A DNA stretch of 64,000 nucleotides from positions 12,012,146-12,076,145 of the forward strand of contig JALIRH010000018.1 in assembly GCA_023055505.1 (NCBI GenBank), read 5' to 3'. Both the position numbers and the translations under genes were made by a program. Of this stretch, positions 26,868-37,184 are shown piece by piece. The notes under the pieces are model-generated. The model was not told the DNA's origin and ran no database searches. It saw only the letters and a program-made list of their open reading frames with translations. This DNA comes from Callipepla californica brunnescens (Eukaryota > Chordata > Aves > Galliformes > Odontophoridae). Position 1 is the stretch's first letter. Every line of letters starts with the position of its first letter.

Positions 26868-28975
26868 AAGAAAGAGAATGAGAATCAGCAGACTGTCCTC
26901 TCTTGTCCCTCTCTACAGTAACAAAGAAAAAGGGAAGGGACAGTGTTGTACATGGTCCCCCTCTAGCCCCTACTTATAGTTGTAGATGGTCCCATTTCCA
27001 GGACTTTTTTAGATAACAGACACAACCTAAATCAAAGGAAGTTACACCAGACCCTCTCCCATGACTTAACTGCTTCTTGGGCATTGTTCTGTGCTCTCCC
27101 AGGAGTGGCTGATACATCAGTCTAATTAAGAAAAGAGACACCATGCTTAACTCTCAGCAGCTCAAATTTCTCTCAAGGTGTTGTCCAAGTGACATTACAG
27201 TCACTTGTAGATCTTCCTTAAAAGCAGCCCTGAGGAAAAGGACTAGAGGTTGGAATAAAGCTTAAATCTACATTAGATCCTCTGCATAGTGTTTTGAACA
27301 TGGAATGGCTTCTAAACATAGCCAAGTCTAAGAAATGATCACTAACAGAAAAACCCACAGCCAACCAACCAACAAACCACCAGAAAAAAAAAACCCAAAA
27401 CCCTAGAATAGGGTCTGTTGCTGTACATGTTATGAGAAGGACACAGTATAGCTCTTAACAACATGGCAGAACAAACAGACATGGGTGTTGGAACTAACTC
27501 TCTAGCCCTAATAATACTGGATTTGTCCAAATCAATATGAAACTAACACAGCTTTGAGCTATTAGTGGTGATAGTTGATAAGATCTCAGATAAATAATCT
27601 TCATTGCTTTGGCAGTTCATCTGAATTGAAATTTACAGTTGTTTCATTTATATAGAGAACATACAAGCCCACATCCATCTCCCATACAAAAATTCTTCGT
27701 TGTTTTATTTATAGATTTTATAAGCAAACATTTATGACATTTATATTTACTTTTTTTTACAGTTTAGCCGTATTACTTTGGCTAAAACTGCTTCAGAATG
27801 GTTGTTTTGTTGTACAGAGTCTGGCAGCTTTTGAAAAACTTTAGATTTTACATTCAAAACAAATTAATATCTTTCTGAGAAACATATAATTATTTTGATA
27901 ATATTTCATATATGTAGGGTTTTTGTTTGTTCTGTGCAGTATCTTCTTTGTTTCCTGAAACTAGACATAAATTTCGTATTCCAAATTCTTTAGCATTAGG
28001 TGTTTATCATGAAATATCCTTTGACTATGCTCAAGCTCAATCACATCAAATCATCAACTTTTATCAAACATGCAGGCTTCAACACATCTGATATGGACCT
28101 TGATTTCCCAGGTGGTGCTAACATACTACAATATCTCAAACCAACAGCAAACACAATCCAACAGCATGTGAATAAGCCTGCTAGCTCCCTTGCCAAAAAA
28201 CCATGATTAACTTAGAGAACAGAAAGTGCAAATTGGTATTCCTTTATTTTTATTTTATTATTATTTTTTTTTTCCTGAGTATCTAAAGCATAATTCTTTT
28301 AATAAAATGTCAAATTGGAATTTTTTTTTTCATTCCATGGTGGCATAGGAAAATATAAACTGAATTTCCATAAGCCAGTTCCAACACAGGGAGCTATAAT
28401 GAAGAATCTTCATTTTTAATTCATCTGACACCATCATCCAAGTAATTTTCCTTTTAGCAAATTCAGAAAATGTGCTGATTTATATTCAGTGCAGGAGTAA
28501 TTCATATTTTAATACTAATTCATACAGTTCTTACTCATCAACAATGTAGGAATACATTTATCAGAGATGCCCGTGAAAAGAAAAATAAGCTTGTTTTACA
28601 ACTTTGCAGATGCATAGGTTACCTTTCTGGAGACTGCGTTCTCAGTCACCAGCATGGATAAAGGAAAAAGGGGTGTATGTTCATCATGTTCTGCTTAATT
28701 TAAAGGTTGTCTTCAGAGTTTTCCAATGAACATAATTAGACATTTCCTATGTATGATCTCCTTGGCTTTACAATCTAGTCTGAGTAATTAAGGAATGTTT
28801 TTTTTCCATTAGACCTGTCAGTATCCGCTCTTGCAAACACACACAGGTATGCAGCTTGCAAAATGAGATACATCAGGCACTTGTATTTTTAATGTTTTAT
28901 TGCAGAAATCTATGCAAAAGTTCTTTTACTTTGAATGAATAGTGATGGATGTTTTTTCTAGGCATGAAAAAATGA
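26719..28975. other. Unique-looking DNA with an (AG)n tract
   Basis: No gene is recognised. The (AG)n tract is annotated separately. Sequence from about 26865 to 27260 is somewhat GC-richer than its surroundings and could be an old LTR or other repeat, but I cannot name one. Poly-T and AT-rich runs occur near 28248-28275 and 28321-28331. Confidence 0.45.
26837..26864. repeat. (AG)14 microsatellite
   Basis: Uninterrupted AG dinucleotides followed by a purine-rich GGAAAGAAAGAG extension. Confidence 0.92.
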
Positions 28976-29263
28976 AGTTATGGGACCAAATGACATACAT
29001 CTCAGGGTTCTGAAAGAAATGAACTGGTCCATCATGGACCAGTTAAAAGCCAACCAGGGGATCAGGCCCACTCAGCACAGGTTTACAAATGGTAGATCCT
29101 GTCTGACTAACCTGATTTCATTCTTTGACAAGATGACCCACTTAGTGGATGAAGGTAAGGCTGTTGATGTGGTCTAACTGGACTTCAATAAAGTTTTTGA
29201 CACTATCTCCCACAACATTCTCATGAAGAAGCTAGCTGCCCGTGGTTTGGATGGGTGTACACC
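28976..29263 (+). mobile_element. CR1 LINE fragment, left part of an LTR-split copy (plus strand)
   Basis: The sequence starts at the GPNDIHLRVLKE block (consensus [12 protein letters not shown]). It continues through QGIRPTQHRFTNGRSCLTNL and DEGKAVDVV, then a stop, then a degraded FNKVFDTISHN. It stops at 29263 and the same CR1 appears to resume after the LTR, in the region corresponding to VENWL. The jump from the EMNWS part directly to ANQGIRPTQ indicates an internal deletion of the part of the RT domain between them. Confidence 0.88.
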
Positions 29264-29832
29264 TATCATGGTTTTATGATTTTTGTTATATTGTTGATAT
29301 TCCACACCATAACATCATGTAGTGCACTGGGAGTTAAAGAGTTAATGCTCTAGCTGCATGGATCATAGATAGTTCTGGGTATACCTATCTCAGAAGACAA
29401 GAACTACATTCCCCAGAGTTCTGTGTAATGCTTTGCATTTTTACATGTTTCCTCTCAGAGGGAAAGATGAAAACTGTCTGTGGTCACAGGACCATCTCTC
29501 TTCCCTTTGGGATCAAGCTCAGCAGTGGGTGTTTGTTGCAGCTGTCCGCCTTCAGCGTTAGCATAAGGCCGGTTTATTGGACACTCTCTTGCTCATATTG
29601 TTTGATTCATTAGCCTCATTGCCAATTATGTTGTATTATATTGTGCTATTTTGCTTTCTGGTATCTTATTTAGTAAATTAGCTTTCCTCCTCAGATCATT
29701 CCTGCTGTTTTGTTCCTAGGCCCATCGCCCTTCTCCCTTTTTCCCATTCTCTCTTTCTCCTCCCCAGGGAGTGGGCCCATGGGGTCCAGTCGTCATGGTA
29801 CCAGGTCAAACCGGCCCACAAACTGCTAACTA
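29264..29832 (+). mobile_element. Solo LTR of an avian endogenous retrovirus (plus orientation)
   Basis: The block interrupts CR1 sequence. It begins TATCATGGTTTTATG, a likely decayed form of the TGTCATGG start common in avian ERV LTRs. It ends in a region containing CCAGGTCAAACCGGCCCACA (to 29820), with a few more bases to about 29832. Inside are an AT-rich TATTATATTG stretch near 29630, a GTAAATTAGC stretch near 29676 that could be a decayed polyadenylation region, and a pyrimidine-rich tract near 29728-29765. A 6-bp near-match TACACC (29258-29263) and TACCCC (29833-29838) could be the target duplication if the longer 3' boundary is right. No internal retroviral coding sequence is attached. 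Sequence and structure fit a solo LTR left by LTR-LTR recombination. Confidence 0.75.
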
Positions 29833-30013
29833 TACCCCACTGTGTGAAACACTGGCTAAGATGACTGAGCCCAAAGAGTTGTGGTCAATGAAGTTAAATC
29901 CTGTTGTCAGCCAGTCACGAGCAGTGTCCCCCAGGGGTCAGTAATAAAGATGTTAAATAGAAACAGCCCCAGTAAAGTCTCCTTCCAACCCAAGCCATTC
30001 TGTGATTCTTTGA
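29833..30013 (+). mobile_element. CR1 LINE, right part of the LTR-split copy plus 3' end (plus strand)
   Basis: Resumes the CR1 region after the LTR: a GTGTGAAACACTGGCTAAG block (decayed VKNWL), then AGAGTTGTGGTCAATG (RVVVNG), then CACGAGCAGTGTCCCCCAGG (SGVPQG). After about 29945 it passes abruptly to a 3' UTR end with CCTTCCAACCCAAGCCATTC and an ATTCTGTG tail near 29998-30013. The missing intervening ORF2 sequence implies a deletion, or that the terminal 50 bp belongs to a separate very short CR1 insertion. Confidence 0.75.
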
Positions 30014-30034
30014 GAAGTTATGACTGACCCTGAA

Positions 30035-31098
30035 GACAAGGAAAAACATGGATTTGAAGAGTGGACTGTTCAGTGGATGAGGAATTGGTTGGATGATCAC
30101 AGGGAGGGTTATGGTCAATGGCTCTACATCCAGGTGGAGGACAGGAAAAAGCAGAGTCTCGCATTGGTCCATCCTGGGACCAGTACATGTTATCAGCAGC
30201 ACAGATGATGGAATCAAGTACACCCTCAGCAAATTTACTGAGGCATCAAGGTGAGTGGTACAGTTGATATAGCAAAAGGAAGGAATGCCATGATGAGAAA
30301 TCTTGATAAACTCAGAAGGTTGGGATATGTAAACCTCATGCAGTTCAACAAATCAAAGCAAGGTGGCACCCTTGGGTTGGGATAAATCCAGGTATTCATA
30401 CAGACTGGGAGAAGAACTCTTTGAGAGTAGCCCAGTCAAGAAGGACTTAGAGGCCCTGTCAAAAGAAAAACTTAACACAAATGAAACCCAGAAGACCAAA
30501 GATTTACTGGGCTGCATCAGAAGAGTAGTGGCCAGCTAGGAGTGGGAGGGGATTGTCCCTCCCTACTCTGCTCTCATGGGGCCCCAGGTGGAGTACTGCA
30601 CCCAGGTCTAGGGCTCTCAACACAGGAAACAGCTAGTTTTTAGAGAGGGTCTAGAGTAAAGTCATGAAGATGATCAGAGGGTTAGAACACCTCTCCTACA
30701 AAGGTATGCTAAAGGAGCTGTGCTTTTTCAGTCTAGAGAAGAGAAGGCTGTACAAAGACCTCATTATGGCTCTCCAGGATTTAAAGGGCGATTACAAAGA
30801 CTTTTTTACAGACACATCAACTTTTTACATAGGTGAATAGAGAAAGTACAAGGGAAATGGTTTTAAACTAAAGGAGGGGAGATTAGATCTGGGGGATGTT
30901 TTTCACTGAGAGGGTAGTAAGATGCTGGAACATCTTTGCCCAAAGAAGCCATAGATGTTCCATCCCTGGAGGTGTTCAAGGCCAGGCTAGATGGGGCCCT
31001 GGGCCACTTGGTCTAGTGCTCAATCTAGTGGTTGGCAAACCTGCCTGTGCCAGGGGCGTTGGAACTAGATGACCTTTCAGACCTATGACATCCTGATT
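30035..31098 (+). mobile_element. CR1 LINE, 3' half, degraded (plus strand)
   Basis: A second plus-strand CR1 follows immediately. It opens in the EEWTVQWMRNWLDDH block and passes through the region after the catalytic motif. The ORF2 C-terminus is recognisable as GAGTACTGCACCCAG (EYCTQ) near 30590 and a TCATGAAGATGATCAGAGGG (KMIRG) block near 30660. The 3' UTR core GTTGGAACTAGATGACC is at about 31060-31076 and the tail is decayed by about 31098. Multiple stops and indels make it non-coding. Confidence 0.85.
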
Positions 31099-31574
31099 GT
31101 TTTAACCCATAAAAAAATAGGTCTGGCAAAGAGACTCAGACCCTTGTAGAAAATATGTAAGATTTTTCTCACCTATGAAGCTATTGTTGAGTAGCTTAAC
31201 CTCATTATACCTACAGTATTTAATGGAAATATCATGATTGTAGATACAAACTTGAACTGAAAAAATGAAAACAGTCCTGGCATTGCTGAGAACTTAGAAA
31301 ATAAAATGCAGATTACATTTAATGCAAGAAATGTAAAAGTAACACACTCAAAATATTTAAAAAAAACCTGTAAGATAAACACCAACTTGTTGATCAAATA
31401 TTCAAAAAGGAGGCAAAGCAAAGAAATATATGACAGAAAATATGAAGAAACTAACATTTCAACGGACACTGAAATAAACGTACCCTTTAGCTTCAGTTTG
31501 TGTTCTCAGACTAGACAAAAACATAAAATTGGCTGATGGATCAGACTCAAAGTATTATTAAAAAAAAAGTTTAT
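31099..31574. other. Unique-looking spacer between CR1 pieces
   Basis: AT-rich DNA with overlapping opposite-strand frames (31173-31469 minus, 31306-31536 plus), which have no recognisable domain and composition-driven Phe/Leu/Lys/Asn content. Confidence 0.45.
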
Positions 31575-31693
31575 ATCAGACTGGCATCCACAGGGCTCCA
31601 TTTTAGGGCCATTTCTCTTCAATGTTTTCATTAGCTACTTGTATACAGGACTTGAAGGTACACTGAGCAATTTTGTGGATATTGCAAATCTGG
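31575..31693 (+). mobile_element. CR1 LINE RT-core fragment (plus strand)
   Basis: About 120 bp match the CR1 region from [10 protein letters not shown] through the catalytic FADD area: CAGGGCTCCATTTTAGGGCC, then a LFNVFISYLY-like stretch, then AATTTTGTGGATATTGC (decayed FADD). It stops abruptly at the start of an LTR-like sequence. It may be the left end of the CR1 that resumes near 32990, which would mean an ERV-related block inserted into it; the two pieces have compatible order and strand. Confidence 0.75.
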
Positions 31694-32215
31694 TGTTGTG
31701 GTCTTACCTGGCAGACAGCTCAGCACAACATAGTTGTTCACTCATTCCTCTCTGACTCCCTCTGGGTTGAGGGAGCGAACTGAAAACAAACTAGAACCCA
31801 CAGGTTGAGATAAATACTATTTACTAAGGCAGAAAAGGAAATTGTAAAGCAAAAATGCAGTGATAACTCTCTCTCTATATGCTATTAACTTCCACTCACT
31901 TAACAGCTTAACTAGTCAATGACCTGACCAATACACAATGTCTCACAGTGTGATGTCTCAACACCCACCAAACAATGCCTGCCCAGACCCTGAGCAGATC
32001 CTCCCTCCATCCAAGGGCCCACATCTTTAAAGCCTTTCACATAGTTTCATGTGATATGAAATAACCAGCTGTCCTGACACCACCCTACTCCATAATGGGT
32101 TTAGATCTCCCCAGCTGAGTAGTCTGGACTGGTCCTGGACATGCTCTGATCACAAAGCAACAACCAAATTAACTTTATAAACATATTTTCCTTAGAGGTT
32201 GCATAAAAGTTACAT
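31694..32215 (-). mobile_element. Endogenous retrovirus LTR (minus orientation)
   Basis: Begins exactly where CR1 sequence stops, with TGTTGTGGTCTTACCTGG, similar to the antisense end of a common avian LTR class. It continues with a CACAGGTTGAGATAAATAC block that matches that class's conserved part and a decayed CAGCTGTCCTGACACC block near 32070. Read on the minus strand the LTR would end ...CCACAACA. The distal boundary is unclear and is put near 32215. Sequence from 32216 to about 32400, with a GGCTTATATCCC block, could be more LTR or retroviral DNA. No retroviral reading frame is recognised. Confidence 0.6.
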
Positions 32216-32989
32216 TAAGGGCTGCCTGCCCTTAAATGAGGTTAGGGAGGGGTGGACCTGGACTTCAGCCCTTCTGATTGCACAGGTGAATTGCTTGCAC
32301 CTGTGCTCCCCGAATTGGCTTATATCCCTTCACCAGGTGCTCGGTCCCTGATTCAGGCTGTGATCTAATGGTTTCTATACAACCTTCCTTCAAATATTTT
32401 TCTAAAAAGTGCAGTTATGAAGCATGCTAAATTTGTATGCTAAGCCTAGTTTCTGTTTACCTGCACAGAGAATTTTTGAAAAGTGCAGAAGTGAAAATGG
32501 TAATTTGAACCTCAAAGTGTAGTGGGGCTTGTCAGTCATAGATATAGCCGTAGTAGGGCAAAACAATTTGGCAGAAGATTGTTTGTTATTGTCTGCAAAT
32601 ATTCTCTCTGCTATATTGGAAAACTAGGGCATTTCTCTAAGCTTCTAAAAATATTTTATTTTTTACACAGAAAGAGAACCATTTTTTTCCCCTACTATTT
32701 TCAGTTAATCTTGATATATGGTTGATGTGCTTGTAGGTCCAAAAATGACCTAGATAGTAACAGAGCTATGGAAGGAAAGGAAGGGCCTGTCTGTCTTAAC
32801 CCGGCTAACAACTCCCATCACCCCGCCCAGAGTCCAGGACATAATTTTAGCTTATCCCTGTAACAGCAAGGCTGTAGCAGGGCTGGTCTTCAGCCCACTT
32901 GCTCTCCATTTTCTCCTTCTCTTCCTCCTGCTATGCCTGGGACAGTCAAGGGCTCTGTACCAAGCACCTTGTGCTGAGTAGGTGATGAA
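32216..32989. other. Unclassified sequence, possibly part of an ERV insertion
   Basis: Separates an LTR-like block from resumed CR1. The 32216-32400 part is GC-richer and contains a TATATCCC/GGGATATA block that could be promoter-like on the minus strand; the rest is AT-rich and unremarkable. A CT-rich stretch lies at about 32905-32930. I cannot assign a family. Confidence 0.4.
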
Positions 32990-33260
32990 GATAACACAGC
33001 TGAGAGAGACTTGGGCGCACAGGAAACTTATGAGGTTCAAAAATGGCAAGTGTAGAGTCCTACACTTGGGGAGGAATAACTACATTAATCATAGAGGTTA
33101 GAGGCTGACCTCCTGGAAAGGATCGTTACTGAGAAGGATCTGGTTGACCCAGTGAACAATAGGGTAACCACGAGTCAACAGTGTGACCCTGGGGCTAAGA
33201 AGACCAATGATATCCAGGGGTGCATTAAAAAGAAGGTGGCCAGCAGGTTGAGGGAGGTGA
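32990..33260 (+). mobile_element. Older CR1 LINE, left part, split by a nested CR1 (plus strand)
   Basis: Starts in the ORF2 C-terminal domain region: GGGCGCACAGGAAACTTATG, then a GGTTCAAAAATGGCAAGTGT (RFKNGKC) stretch. Next is GACCCTGGGGCTAAGAAGACC (decayed CALVAKKAN), then a GCATTAAAAAGAAGGTGGCC block. It ends with AGGGAGGTGA at 33260, precisely where the nested element begins. The missing continuation (TCTTCTCCCTCTACTCTG) is found at 34152, after the nested copy. Confidence 0.88.
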
Positions 33261-34153
33261 CTGATGATACCAAATTGGGAGGGAGTGTTGATCTGCCAGA
33301 AGGAAGAAGGGCACTACAGAGGGACCTGGATAGACTGAATTGATGGTACAAGGGAAATTGTATGAGTTTCAGTAGGGCCAAATATTGGCTACTTCGCTTT
33401 GGTCACAACAACCCCAGGTCACCCTACAGGCTTCGGGAGGAGTGGCTGGAAAGCTGCCTGATGGAAAGGGACCTTGGTGTCCTGATGGACAGTCAGCTAC
33501 ATATGAGCCAGCAGTGTGCCCAGGTGGCCAAAAATGCTAACAGCATCCTGGCCTGTATCAGAAATGGTGTGGTGAGCAGGACTAGGGAAGTAATCCTCCC
33601 CCTGTACTGTGCACTGGTGAGACCTCACCTTGAGTGCTGTGTACGGTTTTGGACACCTCAATACAGAAAGGACACTGAGGCACTGGAGCCGGTCCAAGGA
33701 AGGGCAACAAGGCTGGTGAAAGGCCTGGAGAATATTCCCTATGAGGAGCAACTGAAGGATCTGGGCTTGTTAAGTCAGGAAAGAGAAGAATGAGGGGAGA
33801 CCTTATTGCTCTTTTCAAATACCTGAAAGGTAATCGTAGTGAGAACAGGGTTGGTCTCATCTCATGGGTTACAGGTGACAGAACAAGGGGAAATGGCCTC
33901 AAGTTGCTCCAGGAGTTGTTGAAGTTGGATATCAGGAAACACTTCTTTACAGAAAGGATTGTTAAGAACTGGAATAGGCTCTCCAGGGAGATGTTTGAGC
34001 CACTATCCCTGAATGTGACTAAAATCCATCTGTATGTGGTGCTCAGGGACATGATTGAGAAATGGGTTGTTAGAGTTAGGGTAGTATCGTTGTGGTTGGA
34101 CTCGATGATCTTGAAGGTCATTTCCAACCTGAGCAATTCTACGATTCTATGAT
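33261..34153 (+). mobile_element. Younger CR1 LINE nested inside an older CR1 (plus strand)
   Basis: A 5'-truncated CR1 begins at the catalytic block (GATGATACCAAATTGGGAGG, DDTKLGG). It continues through a frame at 33362-33793 with [15 protein letters not shown] and [14 protein letters not shown], where consensus Tyr is Cys. After one frameshift near 33790, a second frame carries [12 protein letters not shown] and [12 protein letters not shown]. The 3' UTR GGTTGGACTCGATGATCTTG is at about 34096-34115 and the tail ATTCTACGATTCTATGAT ends at 34153. It interrupts another CR1 of a different subfamily, so it inserted later. It is better preserved than its host element but has a frameshift, so it is not coding. 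Confidence 0.92.
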
Positions 34154-34690
34154 CTTCTCCCTCTACTCTGTCCTGGTGAGGCCAGATCTGGAACTCTGTG
34201 TCCTGATCTGGGCTCCTAGGTTCAAGACAGATTAGAATTTCTACAGAGAATCCAGAAAAGAGATACAGAGATGATATGGGTCTGGATTAATCTCCATTAA
34301 TAGGAAAGGATGAGGGACAGTTCAGTCTGGAGAGGAAGAGACTGAGAAGGGTTCTTGTCAATGTATATAAATATTTAAAGGGGAAGTGTCTCTTGGATGG
34401 GACCAGGCTCTTCTCAGCCGTGCCCATGACAGAACAAGAGATAATGGACACAAACTGGAACACAGGAAGTTCTATACAAGCATTAGAAAAACTTAATTGC
34501 TTTGAGAGTAACAGAGCATTGAAATACGCTTTTCCAGATTGGATATGGAGTTTCCTTCTCTGAATATATCTGAAACCTTCCTGGATGCTTTCTTGTGAAA
34601 CCTACTGCTGGGAATCTGCTTTAACAGGGGTCAGACTTGGTGATCTCCAGTGGTTCTTTCCAATACCTACAATTTTGTAATTCTGTGAAC
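34154..34690 (+). mobile_element. Older CR1 LINE, right part with 3' end (plus strand)
   Basis: Resumes the host CR1: CCCTCTACTCTGTCCTGGTG (LYSVLV), AGGCCAGATCTGGAACTCTG (decayed RPHLEYC), then the ORF2 C-terminus and 3' UTR ending AATTTTGTAATTCTGTG near 34688. Together with 32990-33260 it reconstitutes a collinear CR1 3' half. Confidence 0.88.
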
Positions 34691-36304
34691 TAATCAGAAA
34701 CAAAGTTTTATTCCTTCAAAGCATATTAGCTAAAAATTTTATCAGTTTACCATTTCTGATAATCATATGCAATTCAATTCTGTTTCAAACCAAATTGCCT
34801 AATATATCTTCTATTTAGGAAATGTGATAAAAAGATTTTAAAAGAGACATTTGCTTAAGAAAATAGGAGTCTATTTCAGGAAGAGAAAATTGATAGAAAG
34901 AACAACAATAACAACAACAAACTGTTATGTGAACAGGCTAGAATAACTGAAATTATAATCCTGATGTTTTACAGACTTAAGAGAGTATTTAAGTTTCAAG
35001 GTGAACAGGTCAAACAAGAATAAAAGTAAGCAGCATACATACTGACAGACTGTAGACAACATCAGATATAGATTTTTATCTGAAGAAGTATTGTAAGCAG
35101 TTGTGCCCAAGATCAAAGTAACATTATAAACAGGTAGATTAATATGATGTGAAGAACAGATACAATATGATTTCAACTGTAAATCAGGGTCAAGATCTAG
35201 ATAGATGATTCAGAAAGCAATCTGAGAAGCTGGAAAAAACTGTGAAAAATACTACAAGAATCATTTTTACCTGTATAATATTTTTGTGTGAAAATGTTAT
35301 AACTTAATCATGTGCTATAAGTATATAGAGCAGAAAAATGTCAGCAGAGAGCTTTAATCTAAATTTCTAGCACTGGTGGAATGTCAAACCAAACAAAAAC
35401 AATATGACTGTTGGTAAAAAACATCCTTATTTTCCTTTTTCCAGTGACAGTAGTCTGGAACTTTCCTTAACACTATGGTTAGAAGAAGACAGTTTATTGC
35501 AGGTGATTTCAGAAACAGTTTTCCTTTTTGAGAACATAAGAAGAAAAATAAAAGTTGTTAAAGTTAATAACTTTTGTAAGTGAACATAAGATTATTTAAA
35601 AGCGTTGAATTTTCCATCAATATCCTGTGCCAAACATGATCAAATTTTATATATATATAATATAATATAATATAATATAATATAATATAATATAATATAA
35701 AATTATAATGTAATGCAAGGTAAAATCATACAGTGTTACACAAACAAAAGCATATATTTTCACAGTGATTAATGTACAAAATAATCCCATTCAGTTCAAT
35801 TGTAACAGATGTCCCAGAAAGGAAATCTATCTTCTTTTAAACAACACTATTTAAAAATGTTCTTTCAAAGCCAGCAAATTCCTAAAGAATCTCAGAAACT
35901 TAGCATAGGCCTTGTATTTCCCACTTCCTATGTAATGTATTTATTGATTCAGACTGAAACTCTGGTTAGAAACATCAGAAAAATTGCCCTCACTACTATA
36001 TCTTCAACAAAGCCTAGCTTGTCAGGCTAGATAAAAGAACTGAAAACAGAACTTATGAAGATTGAACAAAACACATAATAGAATAATTTTGTATTTTTTG
36101 CTTTTTTTTTTTTTTTTTGGTTGCTTCTGTATTTTGCCTGAAAAAAAAAAAACAACAACAAAGCTGTCCTAAGACAAACTCATTGAATAAAAAGAAGTCA
36201 TTGTCCAAAAATTTAATCAAAAGGAATATTTTAAGATCATTTAATAAATATGAATTTAGTTTAGACATTGTCTGCAAAATTGTTTAATACCAAAAATTCA
36301 TTAA
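34691..36304. other. AT-rich unique-looking DNA with a (TATAA)n tract
   Basis: No gene recognised. Contains CAACAACAA repeats near 34902-34920, the (TATAA)n tract annotated separately, a T-run at about 36102-36118 and an A-run at about 36141-36152. Confidence 0.5.
35648..35701. repeat. (TATAA)n microsatellite
   Basis: A short TATATATA lead-in passes into about nine TATAA pentamers. Confidence 0.9.
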
Positions 36305-36425
36305 GGGAGAGCAGTGTGAGTATGTGTGAGTGAAAGAGCCTTGCAGGCACACAGGTCAGTGCATAAGGAGGGGAGAAGGTGCTCCAGGCTTGAAGAGGTT
36401 CCTTTTCAGCCTGTATAGTAACATA
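36305..36425 (+). repeat. GC-richer unclassified repeat patch
   Basis: This patch contrasts with its AT-rich surroundings. It contains CCTTGCAGGCACA (36339-36351) and AAGGTGCTCCAGGCT (36376-36390). Closely matching blocks occur in the same order on the minus strand at about 47225-47272, so it is probably a dispersed repeat of two or more copies. I do not know its family. Confidence 0.5.
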
Positions 36426-36865
36426 TGGAGCAGATTCATTTCTTACAGCTATGTCTCTAAGGCCTTAAACAATAAACAAACGAGTGAAGTAGGAGACGCT
36501 ACACCCTGTGAACTCATCAGGGGTTTTATTGAATATGGATAAGTTGTTCAAGAAACAATGTTCTCAGTTTTCTCTCCCCCTTGAGAGCTTATAGTACTTT
36601 TATCTTATGAAGCTAAATCTTTAAAACCAAACACGCTTTTTGACTTTCCAATTTTGGAATCATTCAGTAAGACACAATTTTATTTTATTTTTTTTAGCTA
36701 GGAATCATATTGCCAAAAAATATTAAAGCCAGTATTTTGCTGTGCCAGTGAGAATATCAGATTCCATAGAGAGAAAAGGAGTGAGCATAAAAGGTTGTAT
36801 AATGTCTTATAAGGAAGAGGCCAAAGATGAGTAAGGCACTCCAAAGACATTATTAACCAATCATG

Positions 36866-37178
36866 AATCAATGAATCGCAGAAGTTGAAGGACACCTCTT
36901 TGAAGGACACCTCTTGAGCTCACCTTGTCTAACCCCCCTGCTTAAACAGAACCACCTGTTGCCCATGACTATGTCCAGGGATAGTTCATCACTTCTCTGG
37001 ATAACCTGTTTGGTAACCGTCATGGTAAAGCATAGCCTTATGTTCAGAGGAAACTTCCTATGTTTCAGTTCATGTCCATCAGATCTTGTCCTGCCACTGA
37101 GCACCACTGAAAAGCGCCTGAATCTGTTCTCTTTGCATCCCTCCTTCAGTTTTCTTTGGGCACAAAAGCCCCCAATAC
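36866..37178 (-). mobile_element. Older CR1 LINE 3' part, split by a nested CR1 (minus strand)
   Basis: Antisense CR1 3' UTR and ORF2 end: CTCACCTTGTCTAACCCCCC, a GATAACCTGTTTGG block and a TTCCTATGTTTCAGTTCATG block. It ends in GCATCCCTCCTTCAGTTTTC near 37135-37155. The next expected antisense block (AGTCTTCTTTTCT-like) is missing here and is found at about 37895, after a plus-strand CR1. An exact 15-bp tandem duplication (TGAAGGACACCTCTT at 36886-36900 and 36901-36915) lies inside the 3' end. Confidence 0.78.
36886..36915. repeat. Exact 15-bp tandem duplication inside CR1
   Basis: TGAAGGACACCTCTT occurs twice in direct succession, lengthening the CR1 3' end. Confidence 0.9.
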
Positions 37179-37184
37179 AACATG

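Noticed and set aside
26865..27260. Possible old LTR after the (AG)n tract
   Set aside because: Slightly GC-richer, but no termini, target duplication or block I can tie to a known LTR.
33582..34136. 184-codon minus-strand frame
   Set aside because: Antisense of the nested CR1 ORF2 and 3' UTR; the plus-strand homology is clear and explains it.
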